Assembly: GCA_035565615.1 (NCBI GenBank)
Contig: DATMSB010000028.1
Span: forward strand, 1-60,754
Direction of reading: 5' to 3'
DNA from: Vulgatibacter sp035565615
GTDB taxonomy: Bacteria > Myxococcota > Myxococcia > Myxococcales > Vulgatibacteraceae
DNA length: 60,754 nt
The position numbers and the translations under genes were made by a program. The notes under the pieces are model-generated. The model was not told the origin of the DNA and did not search any database. It was given only the letters and a program-made list of their open reading frames with translations. This document shows, piece by piece, positions 40,106-48,547 of this stretch. The stretch's first letter is position 1, and each line of letters starts with the position of its first letter.

Positions 40106-40564
40106 ATGCGACGGATTGCGACTGGATTCTGGATCGGGGCGGCGCTGCTCGGACTCGCGGCCTGCGGGAGCGACCTGGGCGGAGACGAAGGGGGCAATGT
40201 CTGCGAAAAGGGCACCTCCGCTTTCGACGAGGTCGCCTGCTCCGAATGCTTGGAGATCCTCGACCTGTGCATGGAGGAGGAGCCCTGCATGGACGAGTAC
40301 GACGTGGCCGAGTCCTGCATGATGTCGGAGTGTTCCAACGAGGTCGGCGTCCTCTCCGCTTGCTTGGACAAGGCGTTCGACGACTGCTGGGATGCGCACC
40401 AGGGCGACTGGGATGCCTTGGATGTATGCACCGATGCGGCCTGCACCGCGGAGTCGGCCGCCTTGGAGGGCTGCGGGAGGTCGCGTTGCTTCACCCCGGC
40501 AAACGCCTACCTCGGCTGCGTCCACACGGCCTGCCCCGGCACCTCGGCCTGCTTCACGCTCTGA
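40106..40564 (+). CDS. Cys-rich small lipoprotein (copy 2)
   Basis: 152 aa. Lipobox LGLAAC. Same plan as the upstream gene: acidic spacer (GSDLGGDEGG), then SAFDEVACSECLEILDLC, SCMMSECSNE, VCTDAACTAESAALEGCGRSRC and the end GCVHTACPGTSACF. The shared blocks SAFDE.AC.ECL and AACxAE.AA.E.CG...C show common ancestry, while overall identity is modest. GGGAGGGGG precedes the ATG closely. The stop lies 7 bases from the convergent cysE stop. Function unknown; metal binding or a disulfide-stabilised surface domain are both possible. Confidence 0.75.
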   Translation: MRRIATGFWIGAALLGLAACGSDLGGDEGGNVCEKGTSAFDEVACSECLEILDLCMEEEPCMDEYDVAESCMMSECSNEVGVLSACLDKAFDDCWDAHQGDWDALDVCTDAACTAESAALEGCGRSRCFTPANAYLGCVHTACPGTSACFTL

Positions 40565-40571
40565 CCGCCGA

Positions 40572-41531
40572 TCAGATCTGGTAGTCGAGCGGCTCCTGCA
40601 CGATCGAGCCGGGGCTGCGGCCGCGGTAGAGCAGGTAGGGCGGCTCGATCTGCACCTTGGTGCCGGGCGGGATCGAGCGGGTGAGCCAGACGTTGCCGCC
40701 CACCACGCTCCCCTCGCCGATCACCGTGTTGCCGCCCAGGATGGTGGCGCCCGAGTAGACGGTGACCCGGGCCTCGAGGGTGGGGTGGCGCTTCACCGGA
40801 TCCCAGCCCGCCTCGCCGTGCTTCTCCACGCTGAGCGCCCCCAGGGTGACGCCCTGGTAGAGCTTGCACCACGGGCCGATCACCGCCGTCTCGCCGATGA
40901 CGACGCCGGTGCCGTGGTCGATGAAGAGGCCAGGTCCGATCCTCGCCCCCGGGTGGATGTCGATGCCGGTGCGTCCGTGGACGTGCTCGCTCATCATCCG
41001 CGGCAGGAGCGGCACCCGCCGGGTGTGGAGGAAGTGCGCCACCCGGTGGATCCCCAGCGCGCGGATCGACGGGTAGGCGAGGAGGACCTCCACCACCGAC
41101 CGCGCGGCGGGGTCGCCCTCCACCGCCGCTTGGGCGTCCTCGTGGATCGTGTCGCGGATCGAGGGCAGCGCCTCCAGCAGCTCGTAGACGATCTCGGTGG
41201 CCTGCTCTCGGGCCGCCGCCGCGTCCACCATGTCGCCGGCGGTCTCGCAGCGCGCGGTGTGCACGAGGCTCTTGGCGAGCTCCTCGGTGAGGGAGGAGGC
41301 GATCCGCGCGCACCGCTCCCCGATGCGGTAGCGCACGTTGCGGCTGCCCAGGCGCTCGCCCTCGAAGTAGCCGGGGAAGAGCACCGCCTCCAGCTCCTGG
41401 AGCACCTCCACCACCCGCGCCACCGACGGCAGGTTGTGGCCCTCGATGTGGTTGATGCCGCCCCGCGAGGCGTAGGACTGGAGCAGTCCCTCGACAGCCG
41501 CCTCGAAGCGGGGATCCCTAAGGCCTCGCAC
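40572..41531 (-). CDS. cysE: serine O-acetyltransferase
   Basis: 319 aa. The C-terminal left-handed beta-helix has hexapeptide repeats (IGPGLFIDHGTGVVIGETAVIG; VYSGATILGGNTVIGEGSVVGG) with the catalytic His in DHGTG and the CoA-site Lys/His in VKRHPTLE. The enzyme makes O-acetylserine, the substrate of CysK. A long helical N-terminal domain (~180 residues) puts it in the EpsC/SAT-like subgroup rather than E. coli CysE. GTG start at 41531, 14 bases inside cysK, so the pair is translationally coupled. The usual C-terminal Ile that docks into CysK is present (LDYQI), so a cysteine synthase complex can form. Confidence 0.93.
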   Translation of the reverse strand: MRGLRDPRFEAAVEGLLQSYASRGGINHIEGHNLPSVARVVEVLQELEAVLFPGYFEGERLGSRNVRYRIGERCARIASSLTEELAKSLVHTARCETAGDMVDAAAAREQATEIVYELLEALPSIRDTIHEDAQAAVEGDPAARSVVEVLLAYPSIRALGIHRVAHFLHTRRVPLLPRMMSEHVHGRTGIDIHPGARIGPGLFIDHGTGVVIGETAVIGPWCKLYQGVTLGALSVEKHGEAGWDPVKRHPTLEARVTVYSGATILGGNTVIGEGSVVGGNVWLTRSIPPGTKVQIEPPYLLYRGRSPGSIVQEPLDYQI

Positions 41532-42477
41532 CGGCGAGCTCCTCCTCGAAGCTGGCGAAGGAGCTCCAGTAGCGCTCCCCGGTGTCCGGGAGGACGCAGA
41601 GGACCGTCTTGCCGGGGCCGAGCCGCTTCGCGACCTGGCGCGCGGCCACCAGCGCCGCGCCGGAGGAAATCCCTACCAGCAAGCCCTCCCGGCGGGCCAG
41701 CTCCCTCGCCGCCAGATAGGACTCCTCGTCGCCCACGTCGATCACCTCGTCGTACACGCTGCGGTCGAGGATCGACGGGACGAAGTTGGCGCCCAGGCCC
41801 TGCACGCGGTGCGGGCCGGCCTTGCCCTCGGTGAGGAGCGGCGAGCGCTTCGGCTCCACCGCCACCACCCGGATCGAGGGCTTCTTCTCCTTGAGCACCT
41901 GCCCCACGCCGGTGACGGTGCCGCCGGTGCCGATGCCGGACACGAAGGCGTCGAGCTTCTCCAGGGGTACGGTCCGCAGGATCTCCTCCGCCGTGGTCTT
42001 GCGGTGGATCTCCGGGTTGGCGGGGTTGTCGAACTGGGCGGGCATGAAGCCCTGGCCGTCGAGCTCCTTCAGGATCCGGTTCGCCTCCTCCACCGCGCCG
42101 TTCATCCCCTTCGCGGGCGGGGTGAGGACCAGCTCCGCGCCGTACGCGGCCAGGATCCGGCGCCGCTCGACGCTCATGCTCTCGGGCATGGTGAGCACCA
42201 GGCGGTACCCCTTCACCGCCGCCACCATGGCGAGGGCGATGCCCGTGTTGCCGGAGGTGGGCTCCACGATGGTCATGCCGGCCCGGAGGCGGCCGTCGCG
42301 CTCGGCGGCCTCGATCATCGCCTTGCCGATACGGTCCTTCACGCTTCCGGCGGGGTTGAACGACTCCACCTTCGCCAGGATGTCGGCCTCGTCCGGCGCC
42401 TTCAGCCTGCCCAGGCGGACGATGGGGGTCTCGCCGACGAGCTGGGTGATGTCCGCATGGATTCGATCGGGGTGCAT
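41518..42477 (-). CDS. cysK: cysteine synthase A (O-acetylserine sulfhydrylase)
   Basis: 319 aa. PLP Lys47 in FNPAGSVKDRIG, substrate loop PTSGNTGIALA, phosphate-binding GIGTGGTVTGVGQ and the C-terminal ISSGAALVAA. The enzyme joins sulfide to O-acetylserine. The start at 42477 (MHPDRIHADITQLVGE) has GAGGAA seven bases upstream; a longer frame from 42513 would begin inside the promoter and is rejected. It overlaps cysE. The promoter carries a perfect inverted repeat, so the operon is probably repressed by a sulfur- or Fe-S-sensing regulator, not encoded in this window. Confidence 0.96.
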   Translation of the reverse strand: MHPDRIHADITQLVGETPIVRLGRLKAPDEADILAKVESFNPAGSVKDRIGKAMIEAAERDGRLRAGMTIVEPTSGNTGIALAMVAAVKGYRLVLTMPESMSVERRRILAAYGAELVLTPPAKGMNGAVEEANRILKELDGQGFMPAQFDNPANPEIHRKTTAEEILRTVPLEKLDAFVSGIGTGGTVTGVGQVLKEKKPSIRVVAVEPKRSPLLTEGKAGPHRVQGLGANFVPSILDRSVYDEVIDVGDEESYLAARELARREGLLVGISSGAALVAARQVAKRLGPGKTVLCVLPDTGERYWSSFASFEEELAGARP

Positions 42478-42515
42478 GAGTTCCTCGCTGGGCCTCGACG
42501 ATTCGAGGCTCATCC

Positions 42516-42546
42516 GTTATAGCGGATAATCATCCGCTATAGTCAA
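42516..42546 (-). promoter_or_regulatory. cysK promoter with inverted-repeat operator
   Basis: On the plus strand, TATAGCGGAT (42518-42527), AATC, ATCCGCTATA (42532-42541): a perfect 10-bp inverted repeat. Read on the minus strand, TTGACT (42546-42541) and TATAAC (42521-42516) are a fair -35/-10 pair with a 19-base spacer, almost wholly covered by the repeat. Steric repression is the simplest reading. Rrf2-type regulators control cysteine genes in other bacteria, so one is a candidate here. Confidence 0.7.
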
Positions 42547-42555
42547 CGATGGCCG

Positions 42556-44997
42556 TCAGGGCACGACCGCCCGCAGCTCGCCGCCCGCCGCGTCCACCAC
42601 GAGGACGGATCCATCCCTAGCCACGGCGAGGCCCACCGGCAAGCCGAAGCGCGCGCCCGCCACGCCGTCGCCCGCCACGGTCTCCACCAGGGTGGAGGCG
42701 GCTTCGGCGCCGGGAACGATCCGCCGCAGGGTCCCCCGGGTCGGCTCCGCGATCCAGAGGGCGCCCGCGGCCCACGCCGCGCCTCCCTGGGGCGACAGCC
42801 GCGCGACCTCCCCCGTGCCGTCGCCGGCGCCGGGCGGCCCCTTCACCAGGGTGGTCACCTCGCCGTCCGGGGAGATCCGGCGCACCGTGCCGTAGCCGGT
42901 GTCCACCACGTACACGGTGCCGTCGGGCGCCGCGGCCACCGCGGTGGGATAGGAGAACGCGGTGGCCGACGCGGGGCCGTCCGCGGGGCTCGTGCCACCG
43001 CCCGCCAGGATGGTGGTCGTGCCGGTCTTCGGATCGAAGCGGCGGACGAGCCCGTTCCCGGCGTCCGCCACCAGCAGATCCCCGCTGGCAGGATCGATCG
43101 CCAGGCCCATGGGCGAGTTGAACCGCGCCTGGGCGCGGCCGCCGTCGCTCCTCCCCGGCTCGCCCATCGCTCCCGCGGCGGTCCCCACCTTGACGACGGA
43201 CGATCCCGAGATCGTGCGGATGCAGTGGTTGCGGGTGTCGGCCACGTACACCACCCTCGCCGCCGCGGCGCCCGAGCTCGCCACCGCGGTGGGCCCGAAG
43301 AACCGCGCCCGTCCCGCGGGGACGCCGTCGTGGGCGGGATCGCTCGAGGCCACGCCGTCGCCCGCCAGCGGGTAGGAGGTGCCGTCCGGCCGGACCGCGA
43401 GGATCAAGTGCCGGCGGGGATCCGCGACGACGAGGAGGCCGTCCTCGGTCTGTGCGACGCCGGTGGGGCTGCCCAGCCCTCGTGACAGCGTGTGCACCGC
43501 CGACGCGGGCCTGCCCTCCCGCGCGGGCGGGGCAGGGGGCGCACCCGAACCGACGCCGTCCGGCACCTCCAGGCCCGTGGCCTCCCGGATCACGTTCGCC
43601 GTCATCCGCTCCACCCGCGGGTCGGCGACCCCGGGCTGTCCCAGGCCGTAGGACCACTCGATGCTCGCCGCCGAGAAGACCAGGGAGCCGGAGGGCGCGC
43701 GGTAGCTCGCCGCCTCGCTGAAGCCCGGGACGCCGTACACGTCCAGCACCGGCGATCGCGACACGACCTCCAGGCCGGCGGGCTGCGCGCCGTTGTCGAA
43801 GGTTCGGTCGTACTCGTAGCCGACGAGCGCCGGGATCGCATCCCCGTCGGCGAGGCCGGTCCCTTCGTACAAGAAGTGAGAGGCGTCGCTCACGATCCAC
43901 TGCCCGGAGATCCGCAGCCAAGACTCGTACATGACCCCCACCAGTGCGTTCTCGGGCCTGCCGATCGCGCCCCGCCACAGGCCGGTGCGATCCGGCCCCT
44001 TCACTGGATCCTGCGCCGCGTCCGCCTTGTAGGAGATCTGGGTGCGGGGGTTGCCGGGCTCGACCTCGTCGTCGAAGCGGATCTTCCAGTAGCCGGTGTT
44101 GGCGCCGAAGAAGAGCGTGGACACGCCGCGATCCCGCGCCGCCTCGATCGCGTCCCGCTCCTCGAGGGTCCAGTACTCGTCGTGCCCCACCGAGAGGAAC
44201 GCCTGATCCCTGCCGAGGCGATCGAGGGCCCCGCGGGAGACGAGGACGTTGGTGGTGTAGCCCACGTCGTAGCCGAACCTCTCCAGGAACCGGGCGAAGT
44301 GGACCTCGTAGCGGAGCATCTGCCCGCTCCCCGTGTCCGAGTCGTAGGGTCGATCGAAGCTCGCCTTCACCGCGCGGCCGAAGGGGGAGGATCCCGTGCG
44401 GTCGACGTAGAGCGAGGTGCCGCCCCACGCGTTGTAGGCCTGCCAGGTGGTCACGCTCGCCTGGAAGAGGAGGCGGGGGGCGCGGTCGTCGGTGACGACC
44501 AGGGGGACGAAGGTGTAGACGCCGTCCGCCCGGGAGAGCTTGACGAGGTACAGCCCCGTCACGGCGTCCGTCGGTACCTGCAGGGCCACGCTCACGGGCC
44601 AGGCGCAGGCAACGAGGCCGGTCCCGGGCTGGACTGGGCAGCGGGGCTGGGGCGCCACCGAAACCCCCGATCCCTCCGCCACCAGCCGCGCGCCCGCGCC
44701 GCCGTACCAGCCCATCCGGTACAGCGCCCAGTCGACGAACGCGGCGGGCGACGCCGACGCCTTCACCCCGACGACGCCGCCTGCCCGAACGGAGGCGCGA
44801 TCGGCGTAGGCCTCCAGCTCCCCCTTCGCAGGCGTGCCGCTGCGCCAGTCGGGATCGCCGGGGAGGTCGTTCTCGTCGACGATCGGGTTGCGGTCGCCGA
44901 GGCGGCCGGCGCCGACGCCGTGGCCGTCGTCGGCGCCGTCGCTGCACGCGATCAGGACCAGGACCGCCGCCAGGGAGAGCGCCCGCACGATCGTCAC
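42556..44997 (-). CDS. lipoprotein with DMFase-like domain and NHL propeller
   Basis: 813 aa. Lipobox LVLIAC. Residues ~60-480 match the N,N-dimethylformamidase large-subunit C-terminal-like domain: VDWALYRMGWYGG, WQAYNAWGGTSLY, FLSVGHDEYWTLEERDAIEAARDRG and FFGANTGYWKIRF. Residues ~510-810 are an NHL-type six-bladed propeller (GLAIDPASGDLLVADAGNGLVRR; VAAAPDGTVYVVDTGYGTVRRI). The DMFase-like family is broad and most members have no known substrate, so amidase activity is not assured. It is in the periplasm or on the surface. It lies just upstream of cysK on the same strand but is separated by the cysK operator; its own promoter is not obvious. Confidence 0.85.
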   Translation of the reverse strand: MTIVRALSLAAVLVLIACSDGADDGHGVGAGRLGDRNPIVDENDLPGDPDWRSGTPAKGELEAYADRASVRAGGVVGVKASASPAAFVDWALYRMGWYGGAGARLVAEGSGVSVAPQPRCPVQPGTGLVACAWPVSVALQVPTDAVTGLYLVKLSRADGVYTFVPLVVTDDRAPRLLFQASVTTWQAYNAWGGTSLYVDRTGSSPFGRAVKASFDRPYDSDTGSGQMLRYEVHFARFLERFGYDVGYTTNVLVSRGALDRLGRDQAFLSVGHDEYWTLEERDAIEAARDRGVSTLFFGANTGYWKIRFDDEVEPGNPRTQISYKADAAQDPVKGPDRTGLWRGAIGRPENALVGVMYESWLRISGQWIVSDASHFLYEGTGLADGDAIPALVGYEYDRTFDNGAQPAGLEVVSRSPVLDVYGVPGFSEAASYRAPSGSLVFSAASIEWSYGLGQPGVADPRVERMTANVIREATGLEVPDGVGSGAPPAPPAREGRPASAVHTLSRGLGSPTGVAQTEDGLLVVADPRRHLILAVRPDGTSYPLAGDGVASSDPAHDGVPAGRARFFGPTAVASSGAAAARVVYVADTRNHCIRTISGSSVVKVGTAAGAMGEPGRSDGGRAQARFNSPMGLAIDPASGDLLVADAGNGLVRRFDPKTGTTTILAGGGTSPADGPASATAFSYPTAVAAAPDGTVYVVDTGYGTVRRISPDGEVTTLVKGPPGAGDGTGEVARLSPQGGAAWAAGALWIAEPTRGTLRRIVPGAEAASTLVETVAGDGVAGARFGLPVGLAVARDGSVLVVDAAGGELRAVVP

Positions 44998-45085
44998 GTT
45001 GTCGATCGGACTTCTCTCCGCCCACCTTCCCGACGGGTGCCGCGGCGGGGGCCGAGGGCGGGTTCATCACCTCGCCCCGTCCGTC

Positions 45086-46186
45086 TCAAGCCGGCCGATC
45101 GGCCTCGCGGCGGTCGCGGTGGATCCACCCCGCCCCGGCGGCGCGCAGCCGCTCGAAGAGGCGCTCGGGTTCCTCGGCGTCGTGGATGGCCGCCTCGGCC
45201 TCGGTGATCGGCACCATCCATAGGAGCGTCACCGGATCGCCCTGGAACGGGGGGAACTCCACCCTCGGCGCGCCCGGCGGATCGCGCCAGAGGAGGACCC
45301 GCGAGAAGCGCGTCCCCGACGGACCCGCCGGGAGGTTGCCGCAGCCGATGGTGTGGCCCTCCCCGAGCCAGGCGTACCGATCCCAGGGCAGGGTCGCCTG
45401 GGCGCTCACGTAGGAGATGAGCGGTTCCAGCGGCTCGGGCGCGATCGCGCGATCGATGGCGAGGGCCAGCTCGACGCGGCGGCTCGCCACCGGATCGGGA
45501 GCCTGGCGATCGGCCCGCGGCTGCGGGCGCAGCGACATGCCGCCGGTGCAGATCACGAAGGCGCCGTCCTTCTCGAAGAGGGTCATCGATCGCGGCGGCC
45601 ACTGCTCCGGCGGGGAGGAGAAGTACCGGCGGTGGGGGCCGAGCGCCCGCTCGAGGGCGCCCATCAGCCCCTGCTGGATCGCCGGCCAGGGGTTCTCGTC
45701 CCACGACGCCCAGAACCGGGCCGCCCGGGCCATCCGGGCGAAGATCCCGTGGTGATCGTGGTCGGGGGCGCCGAGCGGCTCGCAGAGGATGCTCTCCAGG
45801 GCGCAGTCCCGGGCGTAGCCGGGGAAGCCGTTCACCCCGCTCCAGGGCGGGATCACCGCGAGGACGTCGCCGTTCTCGAGGAGGGCGACCGCGTCGCCCT
45901 CCTCGAACCACAGGAGCTCGAGCCCCTTGGCGTCGAGCGGCCTGCCCGCCTCGGGATCGACGCAGTAGCGGGCGGGGAGCATCGGCGCCAGCCCCGCCTG
46001 CATCCGCTCCACCTCCATCATCGCCGGCGCCTGCTTGCGGTTGCGCACCCAGCACGAGCGCACGCCGAAGCCGCTCTCCTCGGTCCCCTCCAGGTAGAGG
46101 TGGACCGAGCGTCCGTCGTCCTCGACGATCGCCCTCACGTTTCCGTTGGGGCCCTGCTGCTCGAGCAGGATCTTGGCCTGGCTCAT
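45086..46186 (-). CDS. suppressor-of-fused (SUFU)-like domain protein
   Basis: 366 aa, cytoplasmic. The N-terminal half is not recognised (ILLEQQGPNGNVRAIVEDDG, GFGVRSCWVRNRKQAPAMM). The C-terminal ~170 residues resemble bacterial SUFU-domain proteins: PPRSMTLFEKDGAFVICTGGMS, YVSAQATLPWDRYAWLGEGHTIG and VTLLWMVPITEAEAAIHDAE. SUFU domains in bacteria are often immunity-like or of unknown role. ATG 46186 with GGGAG five bases upstream is chosen over a longer frame from 46372, whose extra 62 codons lie in the divergent promoter region. No toxin gene is adjacent, so an immunity role is not supported. Confidence 0.75.
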   Translation of the reverse strand: MSQAKILLEQQGPNGNVRAIVEDDGRSVHLYLEGTEESGFGVRSCWVRNRKQAPAMMEVERMQAGLAPMLPARYCVDPEAGRPLDAKGLELLWFEEGDAVALLENGDVLAVIPPWSGVNGFPGYARDCALESILCEPLGAPDHDHHGIFARMARAARFWASWDENPWPAIQQGLMGALERALGPHRRYFSSPPEQWPPRSMTLFEKDGAFVICTGGMSLRPQPRADRQAPDPVASRRVELALAIDRAIAPEPLEPLISYVSAQATLPWDRYAWLGEGHTIGCGNLPAGPSGTRFSRVLLWRDPPGAPRVEFPPFQGDPVTLLWMVPITEAEAAIHDAEEPERLFERLRAAGAGWIHRDRREADRPA

Positions 46187-46392
46187 GACGCTCCCGTCTC
46201 GTCGGATGGCCGGGGGATATAGCCGCGCCTCCGGGAAAAAGCCGTTGAATATCGCCGGCCGGACCGCGTCAACCCGGGCGACGCGGTCGTTTCCCGCAGG
46301 CGCCTGCTCGGCCGATCGTGGGAAAACGGACGACCTGCGGATACACTCGGGGTCCGCCAGGGGGCCCCCCACCCACAGGAGCTGAAACGGAC

Positions 46393-47010
46393 ATGATCGG
46401 TACCCGCAAGATCCACGGCGCGCTCGCCGCGCTCGTCGCGCTCGCCGCCACCTCGTGCGCCGGTCCCACGGCCGTCCGGGGCGGGCACGGGACGGACCTC
46501 CCGGACCTCGACAAGGCGGCGATGAGCACCGGCCTCGACAAGGTGGATCTGGACTACCTGATGAAGGAGAACCTCGACAAGCTGTTCGCCTCCCGGGCGT
46601 GGGCGCGGTTCCGCGGCGCGCCGGAGGAGCCGGTCGTGGCCATCTGGCCGATCCGCAACGACACCACCGAGCACATCGAGAACCAGCTCAACACCCTCCT
46701 CGCCACGGTGGAGAGCCGCATGGTGGAGAGCGGCGACGTCCGCGTGGTGAGCCGCGAGCGGCAGCGGGAGATGGCCCAGGAGGTCGGCCTCCAGAACACC
46801 AACGCGGTCTACGACCCGGCGCTGGCGGCGCGGCTGTCCAAGCAGGTGGGCGCCCAGTACTTCCTCACCGGCAAGATCCAGGCGGTCGACGAGCGCGCCG
46901 AGGGCGAGCGCCGCGTGCAGTACACCCTCACGCTGCAGCTCATCGAGGTGGAGACGAGCGTCATCGAGTTCCAGAACTCCACCGCCCGCACCAAGGCGAT
47001 CGTCCGCTGA
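46393..47010 (+). CDS. lpoB: LpoB-like penicillin-binding-protein activator
   Basis: 205 aa. Lipobox ATSCAG (Cys21). The globular domain has the LpoB pattern: VVAIWPIRNDTTEHIENQLNTLLATVESRMVESGDVRVV, then REMAQEVG and LSKQVGAQYFLTGKIQAVDE, the last being the family's hallmark. In E. coli the protein reaches from the outer membrane to activate PBP1b. ATG 46393 has AGGAG ~12 bases upstream. It is followed 68 bases later by a COG3014-like lipoprotein, a pairing known beside lpoB in other bacteria. It diverges from the SUFU-like gene. Confidence 0.85.
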   Translation: MIGTRKIHGALAALVALAATSCAGPTAVRGGHGTDLPDLDKAAMSTGLDKVDLDYLMKENLDKLFASRAWARFRGAPEEPVVAIWPIRNDTTEHIENQLNTLLATVESRMVESGDVRVVSRERQREMAQEVGLQNTNAVYDPALAARLSKQVGAQYFLTGKIQAVDERAEGERRVQYTLTLQLIEVETSVIEFQNSTARTKAIVR

Positions 47011-47078
47011 TCCCGGCCCTCTGTGCCGGCGCTGCCGAGGCTGCAAAGCCGGCGTGACGCCCCAGGAGCGATTCGAGC

Positions 47079-48410
47079 ATGAAGCGTCGGCTCGCCGCAG
47101 CCCTCGCGATCGCGGCCCTGCTGGGCGCGGGCTGCGCCACCTACACCGATCGGAACCGGGAGGCGCGGCTCGCCCTCCAGCGGGGGGATCTCGCCGAGAG
47201 CTTGGCGAAGTTCAACGCGCTCCTGGGCGTGGAGAGCAGCCGGGATCTGCCGGAGAGGTGGGGGAGCGAGACCGCCCTCACCGTCCTGGAGCGCGCCACC
47301 GTCCTCCAGGCGAAGGGCGAGTACGGCGTCAGCGCCCGCGACTACACCGCGTCGGAGAAAGAGCTGGAGCTGCTCGACCTCGCCAACGACACGGTGGGCT
47401 CGATCGGCCAGTACGTCTACAGCGACGACGCCACCCGCTACAAGACGACGCCCACCGAGAAGCTGCTGCTCAACGCCTTCAACATGGTGAACTACCTCGC
47501 CATGGGCGACCTCTCCGGCGCGCGGGTGGAGGCGCGGCGGTTCGAGGTGATGCGCCGGTACCTGCGGGACTGGAGCCCGGAGGAGAGCCACGGCGCGTTC
47601 GGCGCCTACCTCGCCGGCTTCGTCGCGGAGAGGTCGGGGGAGCCGGACGTGGCGCTGCGCTACTACGACGAGGTGCTGGCGGAGAGCAGCGCGCCCTCCC
47701 TCCACGACGCCATCCGCCGCCTCGCCCTGGTGGCTCCCTACCGGACGCCGAGGCTGAAGGCGGTGATCGACGCCGGCCCGCCGCCCGCCTCGGCAGCGCC
47801 GCCGACCGAGATCCTGTTCATCCTCAAGACCGGCGCGGCGCCCCACAAGCAGGCCAAGCGCATCCCGGTGGGCCTGGCCATGGGCCTCGCGTCCAACTAC
47901 GTCACCGGCGACACCAAGGTCCTGGAGTACGGCGCCCTCAAGTTCGTCTCCTATCCGGAGCTGATCCCCTCCCGGGAGTGGTTCCGCGGCGCCTCGGTGC
48001 GGGTCGACGGCGCCGCCCACCCGGTGGATCGGGTCACCGACATCTCCAAGGAGATCGTCGCCGAATACGAGAAGGTGAAGCCCAAGATCATCGGCTCGGC
48101 GCTGACCCGCCTCATCGTGCGGGCGGCCTCGGCGGAGGCGGCCCGGGCCGCCGGGAGCCAGCAAAGCCGGGGCCTGGGGCTGCTCGCCGCCATGGTCGTC
48201 GAAGGTTCCATGGTGGCCCTCGACACCCCCGACACCCGGAGCTGGAGCACGCTCCCCGCCAGGGTCGAGCTCACCCGAATCCAGGTCCCCCCCGGCACCC
48301 GGGAGGTCGAGATCGAGCTGTACGGCAGGACGGGGCCGACCCGGGTCCGCCGGCAGGTGGAGGTCGGGGAGGGCGGCTTCGCGGTGGTGGACCTGACGAC
48401 GCTCCGTTGA
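47079..48410 (+). CDS. COG3014-like TPR lipoprotein
   Basis: 443 aa. Lipobox LLGAGC. Residues 25-230 are TPR-like helices (REARLALQRGDLAESLAKFNALL; GEPDVALRYYDEVLAES), and 250-440 form a beta-rich part (TEILFILKTGAAPHKQAKRI, VRVDGAAHPVDRVTDI, TREVEIELYGRTG). This plan matches COG3014, a family of lipoproteins often next to lpoB. AGGAGCGATTCGAGC lies ahead of the ATG. It likely works with LpoB in peptidoglycan synthesis control (inference from neighbourhood). Confidence 0.82.
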   Translation: MKRRLAAALAIAALLGAGCATYTDRNREARLALQRGDLAESLAKFNALLGVESSRDLPERWGSETALTVLERATVLQAKGEYGVSARDYTASEKELELLDLANDTVGSIGQYVYSDDATRYKTTPTEKLLLNAFNMVNYLAMGDLSGARVEARRFEVMRRYLRDWSPEESHGAFGAYLAGFVAERSGEPDVALRYYDEVLAESSAPSLHDAIRRLALVAPYRTPRLKAVIDAGPPPASAAPPTEILFILKTGAAPHKQAKRIPVGLAMGLASNYVTGDTKVLEYGALKFVSYPELIPSREWFRGASVRVDGAAHPVDRVTDISKEIVAEYEKVKPKIIGSALTRLIVRAASAEAARAAGSQQSRGLGLLAAMVVEGSMVALDTPDTRSWSTLPARVELTRIQVPPGTREVEIELYGRTGPTRVRRQVEVGEGGFAVVDLTTLR

Positions 48411-48471
48411 GCCCGGGATCGCTGGATCCAGGGATCTCGGGGGGATGAAACCACCGAATCCATGGATCGGA

Positions 48472-48500
48472 TTGTCGGCTGCGGCTGTCTCGGGTATCGT
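48472..48500 (+). promoter_or_regulatory. candidate promoter of the 5-repeat Ig lipoprotein gene
   Basis: TTGTCG (48472-48477), 17 bases, TATCGT (48495-48500). Transcription would start near 48507, about 41 bases before the ATG. Confidence 0.5.
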
Positions 48501-48547
48501 GCGGGCCAACACGCACACGGCCGTTTTGCCGCCTCCGGAGATGCCGC

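Noticed and set aside
42518..42541. cysK operator as a Fur box
   Set aside because: It contains GATAATCAT on one strand, but the long perfect inverted repeat has GC-rich arms unlike the Fur hexamer array, and the gene is not iron-related.
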